Positions 46,127-56,231 of a stretch of DNA of 64,000 nucleotides are shown one piece after another. Origin of the DNA: CAVPCZ01 sp963702445 (GTDB lineage Bacteria; Bacteroidota; Ignavibacteria; UBA10030; UBA6906); contig CAVPCZ010000013.1 in NCBI GenBank assembly GCA_963702445.1, forward strand, positions 1-64,000, written 5' to 3'. A model generated the notes under the pieces. It made no database searches, had not been told where the DNA came from, and saw only the letters and a list, made by a program, of their open reading frames with translations. The translations under genes were made by a program, and so were the position numbers. Each line of letters begins with the position of its first letter. Within the stretch, counting starts at the first letter, position 1.

Positions 46127-49046
46127 GTGGCTCACGACCGATCCTTTGAGCGTGCGGCATTTCCTTCTCAGGTCGCCCGAACCGGCACCAAGAGATCCCC
46201 CTTTCACCCGTTCTGTACCCTTCATGCGTTCCTGATTCTTGCCACCGCCGCACCTGTTGTGCACGCTCAATCCAACGGCCATGTCGGCGGCAAGATAACG
46301 GATGCATCCGACCGCTCTCCGCTCTGGGGTGCAACGGTGTATATTGGAGGGACGACGATCGGCACGGTATCGGATGCAGAAGGCCGGTACCGCCTCTCCT
46401 CCATAAAACCGGGGCGCGTCACCGTCCATTTCCGGTATCTCGGGTATCGACCCGACAGCGCGGAAGTTGAGGTCATCTCCGAGAAGACACAAAAAGTCGA
46501 TGTGGCAATGCACCCGGACGAGATCGTCGGACAGGAGGTGGTCGTGACGGCCCAGCTACAGGGGCAGAACGCTGCCATCAATCAACAGCTGACATCCAAT
46601 AAAATTGTCAACGTCGTCTCCAAAGACCGTATCCGCGAGCTGCCGGACAACAATGCGGCCGAGTCGATAGGCAGGCTGCCGGGTGTCTCCATCGAGCGGG
46701 ATGCGGGCGAAGGCAGCAAAGTGATCGTGCGTGGTCTGGCGCCGAAATTCAACGCTATTACGATCAACGGCCAGAAAATCCCCGCCACGGATCCGGAGAA
46801 TCGATCCGTGGATCTCAGCATGATCTCCTCCGATATTCTGGCCGGCATGGAAGTGGTCAAAGCGATCACCCCCGATCAGGACGGAGACGCCGTCGGCGGG
46901 ACCGTGAACTTCTCGGTGAAGAAGGCCGAAAGCGGATTGGCCTCGGACGTGAGAGTCCTCGGGGGATACAACCATTTGAACGACGATTTCGGAAACTATC
47001 GCGGCAGCATCACCTTCAGCGACCGTTTCGTTGATGACAAACTCGGGATGATTTTTTCGGGCAATGTGCAGCGGGCCAATCGCGGCTCCGATAACCTGAG
47101 CGCGGACTACGGGGTAGTCGGGACTCTTCCCAGCGGCGATCCGGACATCCGTTTCAGCAGCCTGAGCCTCGTTGACAAGGTTGAGACGCGCTATCGCTAC
47201 GGTGCAAACTTTGTGGCGGACTACGCCCTGCCGGACGGCGAACTCGTGCTGAACAGCCTCTACAGCAGAACAGAACGGGATGAGGTGCGCCGCCGGAAAG
47301 GATACTCGCTCGGCAGCTCTCCGCTTGTCCGGTATGTCCTCCGCAACAGCGACATCAATACCGATCTCTTCACGAACTCCCTGACAGGGACACACGATTT
47401 TCAATCCTTCAACCTAAAGTGGCAGGTGGCGGCGCTCTTTTCGAGACAGAACACCGCCTCCGCGCATGAGTCCGAATTCAGGGAGATCGCCCCGTATGTG
47501 AACCAATCGGCAATCAAGACAATCGACGATGCAATCGCCCAGGCAAAAAACGATACAAGCAACACCACGTTCTATAACGATACGTACGGAAGCGAGTTGA
47601 ATACCGACAGGGACCTGAACGGCCAGATCGACATCACCGTGCCGTTTGCCCTGGGCGACCAGTTCACGGGAGATGTCAAGTTCGGCGGCAAGTACAGGGA
47701 CAAGAACAGGTCTCTCAACGGGGAGTACAGATACATCGAGGGGAAAGACTTCGAGCCGATCATGAGAGCGGATTCAGGGAAGACGTACATCCCCGGTTCG
47801 ATACTCTATCTCTACCCGAACATCAGCAATTTCTATGACCCCTCTTTTGACTTCGGGGCTTTCCTCGACGGCCGCTATGTCATCGGCCCGGCAGGTCCTC
47901 TCTCCGTCGAGAAACTTGACCAGTTCCTGGAGCGGCACAAAGGAGCTGTACAAACCCGACTACGAGACCGACCAGAAAGACTATACCGCGGGTGAGCAGG
48001 TCGCCGCTGCGTATCTGATGACCCAGATACAACTCGGTCCGCAGTTGATGATTCTCCCCGGTGTCCGTTATGAACGGACCGCCAGCCACTACTCAAGCAA
48101 ACACAGCTCGAGCGTGATTTACGATGAAAACGGGGATGAAATAGCCGCTCCCGGCGTCGATACGCTCGGTTCGCGCACCGAACATGATGTTCTGCCGATG
48201 GTTCATGTGCGGTACAGATTCACGGAGTGGTTCGATGTGCGTCTGGCATTCACCAGAACACTCTCGCGCCCCAATTACCTCGATCTCGTGCCGTGGGAAC
48301 GGGAGACCAGCGACGGCCTCGAGCGGGGGGAGCCGAATCTGAAGAATACCAGGGTGTGGAACTACGATCTCTTCCTTTCGTTCTACGATGAACTGGGATT
48401 GTTGACGGTCGGCGGATTCTACAAGAATCTTGAGGGCCTGGACTACATCAGGAAATCGCGTGCCCAGTCCATCCGGGGAGCCGGCGCTGTGGATTACTAT
48501 CATCCGGAAAACTCGCTGTTCGAAACGAATGTCTACGGGATTGAATTCGATCTTCAATCGAACCTCCGTATGCTGCCAAGCCCGTTCGACGGCATCGTTT
48601 TCAATGTGAACTTCGCCCTGATCAGATCGCAGACCTACTTCCCGTACCAGATTGTCCGCTCCTATAAGAAACCGCCGAATCCCCAAACGTTCATCGAGTA
48701 TATTGACTCCACGCGGGAATCCCGAATGCCGGGACAGGCCAATCAACTGGGCAATGTAACGTTGGGATACGAAAAGAAGGCTGTGAGCGCCCGCATTTCG
48801 CTTGCGTACCAGGGAGATGCGCTGCAATTTGTCGGGGCGAAACCGGAGCTGGACGGCTATTCCAAAGCGTTCCTGCGGTGGGATATTGCCCTTCAGTACA
48901 AGGTGTTTTCGGGTTTTGCATTGCTGGTGAACGTCACCAACCTTACCAGCCTTCCCGAAGGGTCGTATCTTGGAACAGCGGCATCGCCGACGCGCGAAGA
49001 GTATTACGGGTGGACCGCCGATTTCGGGTTCAAGTATGAATTGTAG
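46127..49046 (+). CDS. TonB-dependent receptor, glycan-uptake type (one frameshift)
   Basis: About 972 aa. GTG 46127 follows AAGGA at 6 bp. A signal segment (FLILATAAPVVHA) precedes a carboxypeptidase-regulatory domain (GGKITDASDRSPLWGATVYI). The plug has IGRLPGVSIERDAGEGSKVI, VRGLAPKFNAITINGQKIP and DLSMISSDILAGMEVVKAIT. The long barrel ends with the outer-membrane terminus WTADFGFKYEL. Removing one A from AAA at 47939-47941 joins the first frame (ending ERHK) to ELYKPDYETDQKDYTAGEQV, so the break is probably an assembly indel. The receptor imports the oligosaccharides released by the enzymes downstream. No SusD gene accompanies it. Confidence 0.9.
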
Positions 49047-49097
49047 CGACGACATATCCGGCGAACGTACAATCACCTTTTCACACAGGAGGCACTC

Positions 49098-50649
49098 ATG
49101 AAAATGCATACGTTCTGCGGTTTGCTGGTCTTCATCGCCCTTTTCGGTACGGTCTTGCATGAGCAGGGGTTCGCGCAGGCTGAACGTGTCGTGCCCATCA
49201 TTTCGGGTGACGGGGTGATCGAACAGACCATCGATGGCGACGTCGCCGGGAGAGCGGCGAATCCGAACACCTGGTATCAGCTTGAACGGAACGGGTACTA
49301 CACCATCAAGGTGCCCATTGCGAACTCCGGGTATCATCTGAAAATCAGGGCGGCGTCAGGCGCGGGAAAGAGGCCAATCGTACGTCCGTTCGCAGGGACC
49401 GCAAGGTGTTTCACGCCGGCCGGGGATCTGACCCTCGAAGGCCTGTATATCAACGCGGTGGACGCAGGCGGTACGTTGAAGCAGAACAGCATAAGAACGG
49501 GAGGAGCGAATATCCGGATCACGATCACCGAATGCCAGCTGGATCGCGACCTGCAGTCCGTTCTGCGGGTGGAGAGTTCGGGAACAAAATGGTTTGTCAG
49601 ACGGAGCGTCATCTCCAATCTCGGGCTTATGGCCGACAACAACGGCCGGGCCTGGGACGACCGCGGTCAGAACGTGGATTCGGTGGTCTTTGAAGACAAC
49701 ATCATCTACAATCTTACCGGGAGAATGACCCGCGACGGCGGCGGGCTTCTCAACTATTTCCGGTTCAACCATAATACGTGCGTGAATGTCTTCAGCCAGC
49801 CGCTCGCCATGGGAGAAGTCAAAGAGGCCCATGTGTCCAACAACCTCTTTGTCAATGCGGGCTTCCAGGGGAACGACTCCGTCAGCGGGGCATCAGGTGA
49901 ATGTGCTCAGACTCCGGGCCGATACGGTCGGCGGGACACCGCAGATTGTCCGCATCCATCACAACAATTTCCACATCAGGCCCGCCATTCATGGCGGCGC
50001 TATCCCGTGGGGCCGCGAGGACAGGTTGTCCCGTTCGCCACCGTATGATTCACTCTCCCTGTTCTTCATGCGGCAGTACGGCGACAGCGCGACGAACATG
50101 ACCCAGGCGGTGACGTTCCTGAATGGTCCCCGCGACGAGGTGGGGCCGTTGCAGGACTACTGGAACAATGCCGTGCCCACAGGCTCGAAGCGCAACATGT
50201 ATGCCGGACCGGACAGCGGAAAGGGAACCTGGGATTCCACGCAGGTGCCCTGGGATTTCCGCTACTCAACCACAAATCCACTGTACACGGCAGGGGTGGG
50301 CGGAAAGCCGGTCGGGGCATTGTTTGTCCACGGTCTCACCGTAGGGGTGAAGGAAACCGAAACCACCCCTGCGGCCTTTGCTCTGTCGCAGAACTATCCC
50401 AACCCGTTCAATCCGAGCACGCGCATCAGCTACTCTCTGGAGAAGCAGACAACGGTGAAACTGGAAGTGTTTAACGGGCTCGGGCAGCTGGTGAAAACGC
50501 TGGTTGACGCCTCACAGGGTGCCGGTACATACGAAACGGTGTGGAATGGTACAAACGAAAACGGCGGCACACTGGCCAGCGGGGTATACGTGTACCGCCT
50601 CAGCGGCGAACATATCACCGTGAGCCGGACCATGGTCCTTCTCAAGTAG
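49098..50649 (+). CDS. secreted parallel beta-helix protein with type IX sorting tail (one frameshift)
   Basis: About 517 aa. ATG 49098 follows AGGAGG. A signal peptide (GLLVFIALFGTVLHEQGFAQ) precedes a DUF5123/pectate-lyase-like right-handed helix with recurring Asn ladders (FEDNIIYNLTGR, FRFNHNTCVNVF, HVSNNLFVNAGF, RIHHNNFHI). It ends with the sorting domain (about the last 85 residues: NYPNPFNPSTRISYS, KLEVFNGLGQLVKTLVD, LASGVYVYRLSGE). Removing one G from GGGG at 49887-49890 joins SVSG to HQVNVLRLRAD. It is probably a cell-surface polysaccharide lyase or binding protein for the receptor upstream. Confidence 0.8.
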
Positions 50650-52653
50650 ATGGAAGCATTTCGTCATCGCGAAAACACCATCTTCTCCGGCCGGGGGGGG
50701 GCGCACCCGCACGGCCGCCGGCGGAGAAGTTTTGTCTCCTTCATGTTTCCGGGACGGGACGTGGTCCATCCATGTGCGGTGCTCCTTCTCCTTCTGTCGC
50801 TGTTGAGCGGCACCCCCGCCGGAACGGCCGGCCAGACGGAAGAAGTCTCTCTGAAGTCCGAATGCTACGCCACACTCACCGTTCTGGCCGGGGCCCTGCG
50901 GAATCTTCAGGTTCACGATGCTCATTCTCCCGATCAGGGCGCAATTACCTGCCCTGAATGCAATGTCCTTCACACGAGAGCTGCGGAAGCGGTCTATCCA
51001 TTTGCCGTGATCTACAGACAGACCGGGGACACTTCCTACCGTGATGCCGCGGTCCGCCTCGGCGCGTGGCTGATTCGTCAGCAACAGCCCGGAGGGGAAT
51101 GGAAGGAAACACCGTGGGAGTGGACAGGCACGACGGCTGATCAACTCCTTATGATGGCGGGCGCCTTTCCCATCCTCGCGCCGGGGCTCACGCCGGCGGA
51201 ACAAAAGACCTGGAGAGATGCCATCGGGCGGGCTGCGTCATTCCTGGTCAGGAAGATGGATCCGGATTTCGCCAGCATCAACTACTGTCCCACGACGGCT
51301 GCAGCCCTGGCCGTGACGTTCGCCATCATCCCGGACCCGGCCTACCTCGAGAAGGCCAGGCAACTCGCCCGGTGGACAGTGGCGAAGATGGACGATGACG
51401 GATTCATACAGGGGGAAGCCGCGCGTTCCCACGGAGTGAAGTACGGGGTTGACCTGGGCTATGAGATGGATATGTCGCTCTGGGGATTGGGGCTGTACGC
51501 ACGCCTCCGGAAGGACACACTTGTCGACAACGCAGTCCGGCGATCCCTGCGGAAGAATTTGCCGTTCGTCTATCCCAACGGTGCAATCGACGGATCCTGG
51601 GGAAGCCGCTGCTACAAATGGACGACGTTCGGTAGCAAAACCGCGGATGGCTGTCAGATTCTGTTCAGTCTTTACGCTGCAGAAGACCCGCGCTATGTCA
51701 CCGCGGCCATGAGCAATCTGCGCTACCTGCGGGGGATGATCAAGGACGGGAAAATCGGAAACGGACCGGATTTCTGGCGCCTCTTCCCGGGGCAGCTCTG
51801 CAACTATCCGACGTTTGCCCGGGCGAAAAACCTGGCTCTCGCCTATGTGTACGGCATCCAGACTCCGGCCCATGCACCACCATTACCCTCGGAAGAGATA
51901 GGCTGGGTGCGATACTATCCCACCGTTCAGGTCGCCCTTGCCAGGTCAAAGAATTTCATGCTCACCGTCTCCGCCTACGGGTACAAGGATCTGACACGCG
52001 GGAACGGCGGACAATACAACCAGCACCCGACGGGCGGATCGGCGTGCAACATCTGGGTCAAGGACCACGGGTTTCTGCAGACGTCGAGCCAGACGACCTA
52101 TGTGCGGGGCGAATCGGTGCATATGCCGGCCGTTGAGGATACGGTGATCTGCCTCACCCCCCGGATTGAATACCGTGACAGCACCGGCGCCTTCACCAAT
52201 CTGCGCGATTTCGAAGCCCGGATCACCGCCCGTGCCGGGCGCGACACGACCGCGATCATCTCGACCGTCGGTGAACTGAAAGACGACAACTGGCACCCCG
52301 GAGGTGTCGGCTACACCCTGTCGCATCTGGTGTTCGACACTGCCATCGAAAAGAAAGTGCTGCTGCGGTTCCATGACCGGTTTCCCGTCGTGCGCATCAT
52401 CGAACCCGTAGTCGAGCAGGAGGGCATGCGCTTCGAGTATGTGCATCCCCGGAAGGTCATTGTCCGCGGCGCCACAAAGACATTCAGCATCGAAATTCTG
52501 GAAGGTGATTTCTCCATCACCAGGGGGGAACGGGCATCGCGGTATCTCTTTCCCTTCCCGGCGATGGCATGTCATCCTCTGGTGATTACGGTTCCACCAC
52601 CCCGGGAGGGGTTTGTGCAGGAGGTGCGCTATCGTATCACTCTTGAGGAATAA
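50650..52653 (+). CDS. secreted (alpha/alpha)-barrel enzyme candidate, unknown family
   Basis: 667 aa as read from ATG 50650, which touches the previous stop; ATG 50743 just before the signal peptide (CAVLLLLLSLLSGTPAGTAG) may be the true start. A G9 run lies between the two (50693-50701). The N-terminal half (about residues 70-400) has repeated helical hairpins as in alpha/alpha toroids: ITCPECNVLHTRAAEAVYPF, WEWTGTTADQLLMMAGAFP, YEMDMSLWGLGLYARL, WGSRCYKWTTFGS. The C-terminal half is beta-rich with repeated Tyr/His (GNGGQYNQHPTGGS, DDNWHPGGVGYTLSHLVF), like the lyase beta-sandwich of heparinase-type enzymes. The function is not established; a polysaccharide lyase is the most likely guess from context. 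Confidence 0.6.
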   Translation: MEAFRHRENTIFSGRGGAHPHGRRRRSFVSFMFPGRDVVHPCAVLLLLLSLLSGTPAGTAGQTEEVSLKSECYATLTVLAGALRNLQVHDAHSPDQGAITCPECNVLHTRAAEAVYPFAVIYRQTGDTSYRDAAVRLGAWLIRQQQPGGEWKETPWEWTGTTADQLLMMAGAFPILAPGLTPAEQKTWRDAIGRAASFLVRKMDPDFASINYCPTTAAALAVTFAIIPDPAYLEKARQLARWTVAKMDDDGFIQGEAARSHGVKYGVDLGYEMDMSLWGLGLYARLRKDTLVDNAVRRSLRKNLPFVYPNGAIDGSWGSRCYKWTTFGSKTADGCQILFSLYAAEDPRYVTAAMSNLRYLRGMIKDGKIGNGPDFWRLFPGQLCNYPTFARAKNLALAYVYGIQTPAHAPPLPSEEIGWVRYYPTVQVALARSKNFMLTVSAYGYKDLTRGNGGQYNQHPTGGSACNIWVKDHGFLQTSSQTTYVRGESVHMPAVEDTVICLTPRIEYRDSTGAFTNLRDFEARITARAGRDTTAIISTVGELKDDNWHPGGVGYTLSHLVFDTAIEKKVLLRFHDRFPVVRIIEPVVEQEGMRFEYVHPRKVIVRGATKTFSIEILEGDFSITRGERASRYLFPFPAMACHPLVITVPPPREGFVQEVRYRITLEE

Positions 52654-52753
52654 TGCGTGCCGGCCGTCCGGTCTGATGCTGAACCGTGAATAGCTCCCTC
52701 CTCTCTTCCGTGCATCGGATGGGGAGAACTGTGCGAAAAGGAATCCCCATGTA

Positions 52754-54064
52754 ATGCCCGCTCAGCAGGTGACAAAGAAACGGTCCCCGATCCGGCACCT
52801 GAGGTGGTGGATAGGAGGCTTGCTGTTTGCCTCCACCGTGGTCAATTACATCGACCGTCAGACGCTCTCTGCGCTCGCGCCATTCCTGAAACGAGACTAC
52901 GGGTGGACCAATGAGGACTATGCCCTCATTGTGATTGCCTTCCGCGTTGCCTATGCAATCGGCCAGACCGCCCTGGGCCGGATGATCGACAGGTTCGGGA
53001 CGCGGCTCGGGCTTACGGTGACGGTGGCCTGGTACTCGGTTGTGGCCATGCTGACATCGCTGGCCGTCGGGCTTCGCAGTTTTGCGGCGTTTCGTTTCCT
53101 TCTCGGGCTGGGCGAATCGCCAAACTGGCCTGCCGCCACCAAAGCCGTGTCGGAGTGGTTCCCCAAACGCGAACGGGGGCTGGCGGTAGCCCTGTTCGAC
53201 AGCGGGTCCTCGATCGGAGCCGCCATCGCTCCGGCAATGGTGATCGGACTCTATACGGCGTTCGGTGACTGGCGGCCCGCGTTTCTTCTGACCGGAACAC
53301 TCGGGTTTGTCTGGATTTTCTTCTGGAGGAAGATGTACCATCCTCCCGAATCGCACCCGCGTATCAGCGAGGAAGAACGCCGGATGATTCTTGCCGACAG
53401 GGAGGAGTCCGCCGCAACCGCCGCCGATGTGTCGGCACGGCCCTCGGTGCTCACCCTCCTCAAACTTCCCCAGACCTGGGGCGTCATCATCGCGCGTGCA
53501 TTCACCGACCCGGTCTGGTTCTTTATCGCCGATTGGTTCATGATCTACCTCGTGTCCAAGGGATTCAGTCCCGAAGGAACTCTGATGGCATTCTGGATTC
53601 CGTTTGTTGCCGCCGATCTCGGAAACTTCGCGGGGGGCGGGATGTCCAGCTGGCTGATCCGGCGGGGATGGTCCGTCGGGAGGGCCCGTAAGGCCGTCGT
53701 CGTGTTCGGTGCAGTCGGCATGACGATGCTGATCCCCACCATGTATATGTCAAGCCTCTTCGCCATCGCAGGACTTTTTGCCATCTCCACATTCGCCTAC
53801 GCGACGTACTGTACAATGGCTCTGGTCCTTCCCTCCGACCTGTACCACAGCTCGTCGGTGGCTACGGTGAGCGGCCTGAGCGGCACAGCCGCCGGAATCC
53901 TCACGATTCTCTCTACGTACCTGATCGGGTGGGTTGCGGACCATTATTCGTTTGAACCGATTCTGATTGCCAGCAGCATCATCCCCGTCGTGGGTGCTGT
54001 TCTTGTGCTGCTTCTTGTGCGCAACTCGCCCAGGAGCGGCAACGGGGTGCTGCGCAAGATCTGA
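52754..54064 (+). CDS. major facilitator transporter, ACS (hexuronate/anion symporter) family
   Basis: A 436-aa inner-membrane protein with twelve predicted helices. Motifs include VVNYIDRQTLSALAPFLKRD (TM1 with the family D-R-Q), RVAYAIGQTALGRMIDRFGT (loop 2-3 motif GRMIDRFG), FRFLLGLGESPNWPAATKAV and SEWFPKRERGLAVALFDSGS. These segments are strongly reminiscent of ExuT-type hexuronate transporters. It would bring monomers released in the periplasm into the cytosol. It stands between the two groups of secreted enzymes. The 100 bp before it holds no feature. Confidence 0.9.
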   Translation: MPAQQVTKKRSPIRHLRWWIGGLLFASTVVNYIDRQTLSALAPFLKRDYGWTNEDYALIVIAFRVAYAIGQTALGRMIDRFGTRLGLTVTVAWYSVVAMLTSLAVGLRSFAAFRFLLGLGESPNWPAATKAVSEWFPKRERGLAVALFDSGSSIGAAIAPAMVIGLYTAFGDWRPAFLLTGTLGFVWIFFWRKMYHPPESHPRISEEERRMILADREESAATAADVSARPSVLTLLKLPQTWGVIIARAFTDPVWFFIADWFMIYLVSKGFSPEGTLMAFWIPFVAADLGNFAGGGMSSWLIRRGWSVGRARKAVVVFGAVGMTMLIPTMYMSSLFAIAGLFAISTFAYATYCTMALVLPSDLYHSSSVATVSGLSGTAAGILTILSTYLIGWVADHYSFEPILIASSIIPVVGAVLVLLLVRNSPRSGNGVLRKI

Positions 54065-54104
54065 TACAGAAGATGTTCGCTTCGCATAGAGGAGAAAAAG
54101 AAAG

Positions 54105-54905
54105 ATGGTACACGCCATATCATTCCAGGTGGGTTCGCTCGAGGTTGTTGTCGAACCGGACAGGGAATCCGCCGGGAAGACCGCCGCCGAGGTTGTTGAA
54201 AAGACGCTTGTGAACGGGTTACGGCAGAAGGACCGGCTGCGTGTCGTCTTTGCCGCGGCTCCATCGCAGAACGAGATGCTTGCCCACATTACCGCGAAGA
54301 CCGGCATTGACTGGACACGTATCGATGCCTTTCATATGGACGAATACCTCGGTCTCCCCGCCGGTGCTCCGCAGCTCTTCAGTTCGTATCTGCACACTCA
54401 TCTGTTCTCAAAAGTGCCCTTTCACCGCGTGTTCCTGATTAACGGACAGGCGCCGGACGCGGAACGGGAGTGTGACCGCTACGCCGCTCTTCTTGGAGAA
54501 GCCGGAATCGACCTGGTGTGCATGGGGATAGGGGAGAACGGGCACATCGCGTTCAACGATCCTCCGGTTGCGGATTTCTCCGATCCCAGAGCGGTCAAGG
54601 TTGTCCGCCTGGAAGAACGCTGCAGACATCAGCAGGTGCATGACGGTTGCTTCCCCTCGGTCGATCTGGTCCCGGAGAATGCCATCACCGTCACGATTCC
54701 GGCACTGATGTCAGCGACCTGTCTGAGCATTGTCGTGCCGGGGCCGGCCAAGGCCGAAGGGGTCCGGCAGTCCCTGGAAGGTCCCGTGTCCACGGCGTGT
54801 CCCGCGTCCATACTCAGGACACACGGCCGTGCAAGGCTGTACCTTGACCGGGACTCAGCATCGCTCCTGGCAGTGCCCGGCATATCCCGTAACATATCCA
54901 TGTGA
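54105..54905 (+). CDS. glucosamine-6-phosphate deaminase-like protein (NagB family)
   Basis: A 266-aa cytosolic enzyme. It has the NagB pattern: VFAAAPSQNEMLAHI, the active-site DAFHMDEYLG (about residues 74-83), FLINGQAPDAERECDRYAAL, the signature VCMGIGENGHIAFNDPP and SIVVPGPAKAEGVRQSLEG. The Asp and His residues of the catalytic relay are present. It would convert an amino-sugar phosphate to fructose-6-phosphate, or act on a related phosphosugar. Its presence in a uronate-type locus suggests that the target glycan also contains an amino sugar, or that this is a paralogue with altered substrate. Confidence 0.85.
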   Translation: MVHAISFQVGSLEVVVEPDRESAGKTAAEVVEKTLVNGLRQKDRLRVVFAAAPSQNEMLAHITAKTGIDWTRIDAFHMDEYLGLPAGAPQLFSSYLHTHLFSKVPFHRVFLINGQAPDAERECDRYAALLGEAGIDLVCMGIGENGHIAFNDPPVADFSDPRAVKVVRLEERCRHQQVHDGCFPSVDLVPENAITVTIPALMSATCLSIVVPGPAKAEGVRQSLEGPVSTACPASILRTHGRARLYLDRDSASLLAVPGISRNISM

Positions 54906-54949
54906 AAACACGCATACACTGACACGCAGACGCACTCAGTAAGGAGCTC

Positions 54950-56185
54950 ATGATGTTCCACAGATTCGCCTTCAGATTCGTGCCTCTTCTCTTTCTCGTG
55001 ATCGTGTATTTCTCAGCGGTATCAGCGGCATCGCCGCAGGCCGACGATGTGCCGGAGAGAATCATCCTGAACCTTACGGACACGCCGGCCAACCGCATGG
55101 CTGTCACATGGAGAACGAACAACGAGCACACCGATGCCGTGGTGCAATGGAGCGAAGCCACCGAAGGTACCGGGTTCAGGAAGGATCTCCAGAGAAGTGC
55201 GGCGCGGACGGAGCACGTGCAGCTGGACAATCAGAAAACGGTCTGGTATTATTCGGCGGTGCTTGCAGGACTGAAACCGCAGACTGTCTACGTGTACCGT
55301 GTGGGCCATGATTCCAGTTGGAGCCCCTGGAATCAATTCCGGACGGCCGGTGCCGGAGCCGCACCGTTTTCGTTCGTATTTTTTGGGGATCCCCAGGACG
55401 ACATCCGCGAACATATCTCCAGGGTGTTCCGCGAGGCATACCGGCAAGCTCCAGGGGCAAGCTTCTGGCTCTTCTCCGGCGACATGACCTCCAATCCGGA
55501 GGACAAGCTTGTCGCCGAATGGTTTGATGCCGCGGCGTTCATCCCGGGCGTTCTTCCCTCCATCATGGTACCGGGCAACCATGATCATCTCGCACGGAAA
55601 GTTGGCAACAAGAAGGTACGGACGGATACACTGCCGCTCTGGAGGGCCCAGTTCACATTGCCTGAAAACGGCATTCCCGGGCTTGAAGAGACTTCGTTCA
55701 CCGTCGACTACCAGGGGGTCCGTTTCGTCATGATCAACAGCAACTACCGCCTGGAAGAGCAGGCGGCCTGGCTGGAAAACCTCCTCGCGCACAATCCGAA
55801 CAGATGGACGATTGTGTCGTTCCATCACCCGCTCTATTCGGCGGGCAGGGAGCGGGATGATCGTGACACACGAAAGGCCTTTCGCCCCCTGTTCGACAAG
55901 TATGGCGTGGATCTCGTGCTCCAGGGACACGACCACACGTATGCAAGGAGCCACAAACTCAAGAACGATGCGGTGGTTGGAGAACAAGAACAGGGGACGG
56001 TCTATGTTGTCACATCCTGCGGCCCGAAGTTCTATGTGTATAACCCCCTGTACAAGGATCTGATGGCCAAAACCGGCGAAAACCTCCAGATGTTTCAGGT
56101 GATTTCCATTGATGGGGCGGCATTGACGTTCCGCGCATACACAGCGGCAGGGGTTCTGTATGATGCGTTCGAACTGCGGAAATAG
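54950..56185 (+). CDS. secreted purple-acid-phosphatase-like metallophosphoesterase
   Basis: A 411-aa exported protein. The signal peptide (FVPLLFLVIVYFSAVSAAS) is followed by a fibronectin-III-like N-domain (about 30-125: MAVTWRTNNEHTDAVVQW, LKPQTVYVYRVGH). The metallophosphoesterase domain shows the dinuclear metal ligands FFGDPQDD, FSGDMTSNPED, VPGNHDHLA, VSFHHPLYS and LQGHDHTYAR. The domain order is that of purple acid phosphatases. It could remove phosphate from glycans, nucleotides or phytate-like esters, freeing phosphate during polysaccharide use. ATG 54950 is taken, with AAGGAG upstream; 54953 is equivalent. Confidence 0.9.
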   Translation: MMFHRFAFRFVPLLFLVIVYFSAVSAASPQADDVPERIILNLTDTPANRMAVTWRTNNEHTDAVVQWSEATEGTGFRKDLQRSAARTEHVQLDNQKTVWYYSAVLAGLKPQTVYVYRVGHDSSWSPWNQFRTAGAGAAPFSFVFFGDPQDDIREHISRVFREAYRQAPGASFWLFSGDMTSNPEDKLVAEWFDAAAFIPGVLPSIMVPGNHDHLARKVGNKKVRTDTLPLWRAQFTLPENGIPGLEETSFTVDYQGVRFVMINSNYRLEEQAAWLENLLAHNPNRWTIVSFHHPLYSAGRERDDRDTRKAFRPLFDKYGVDLVLQGHDHTYARSHKLKNDAVVGEQEQGTVYVVTSCGPKFYVYNPLYKDLMAKTGENLQMFQVISIDGAALTFRAYTAAGVLYDAFELRK

Positions 56186-56231
56186 CCGCGAGGATTTCAC
56201 CGGCGCGGTCGCTCAACACGAGGGGAGAACG

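Noticed and set aside
49098..50048. Treating the two halves of the beta-helix gene as separate proteins
   Set aside because: The halves overlap in different frames, one lacks a start and the other a sorting tail. Removing one G at 49887-49890 unites them.
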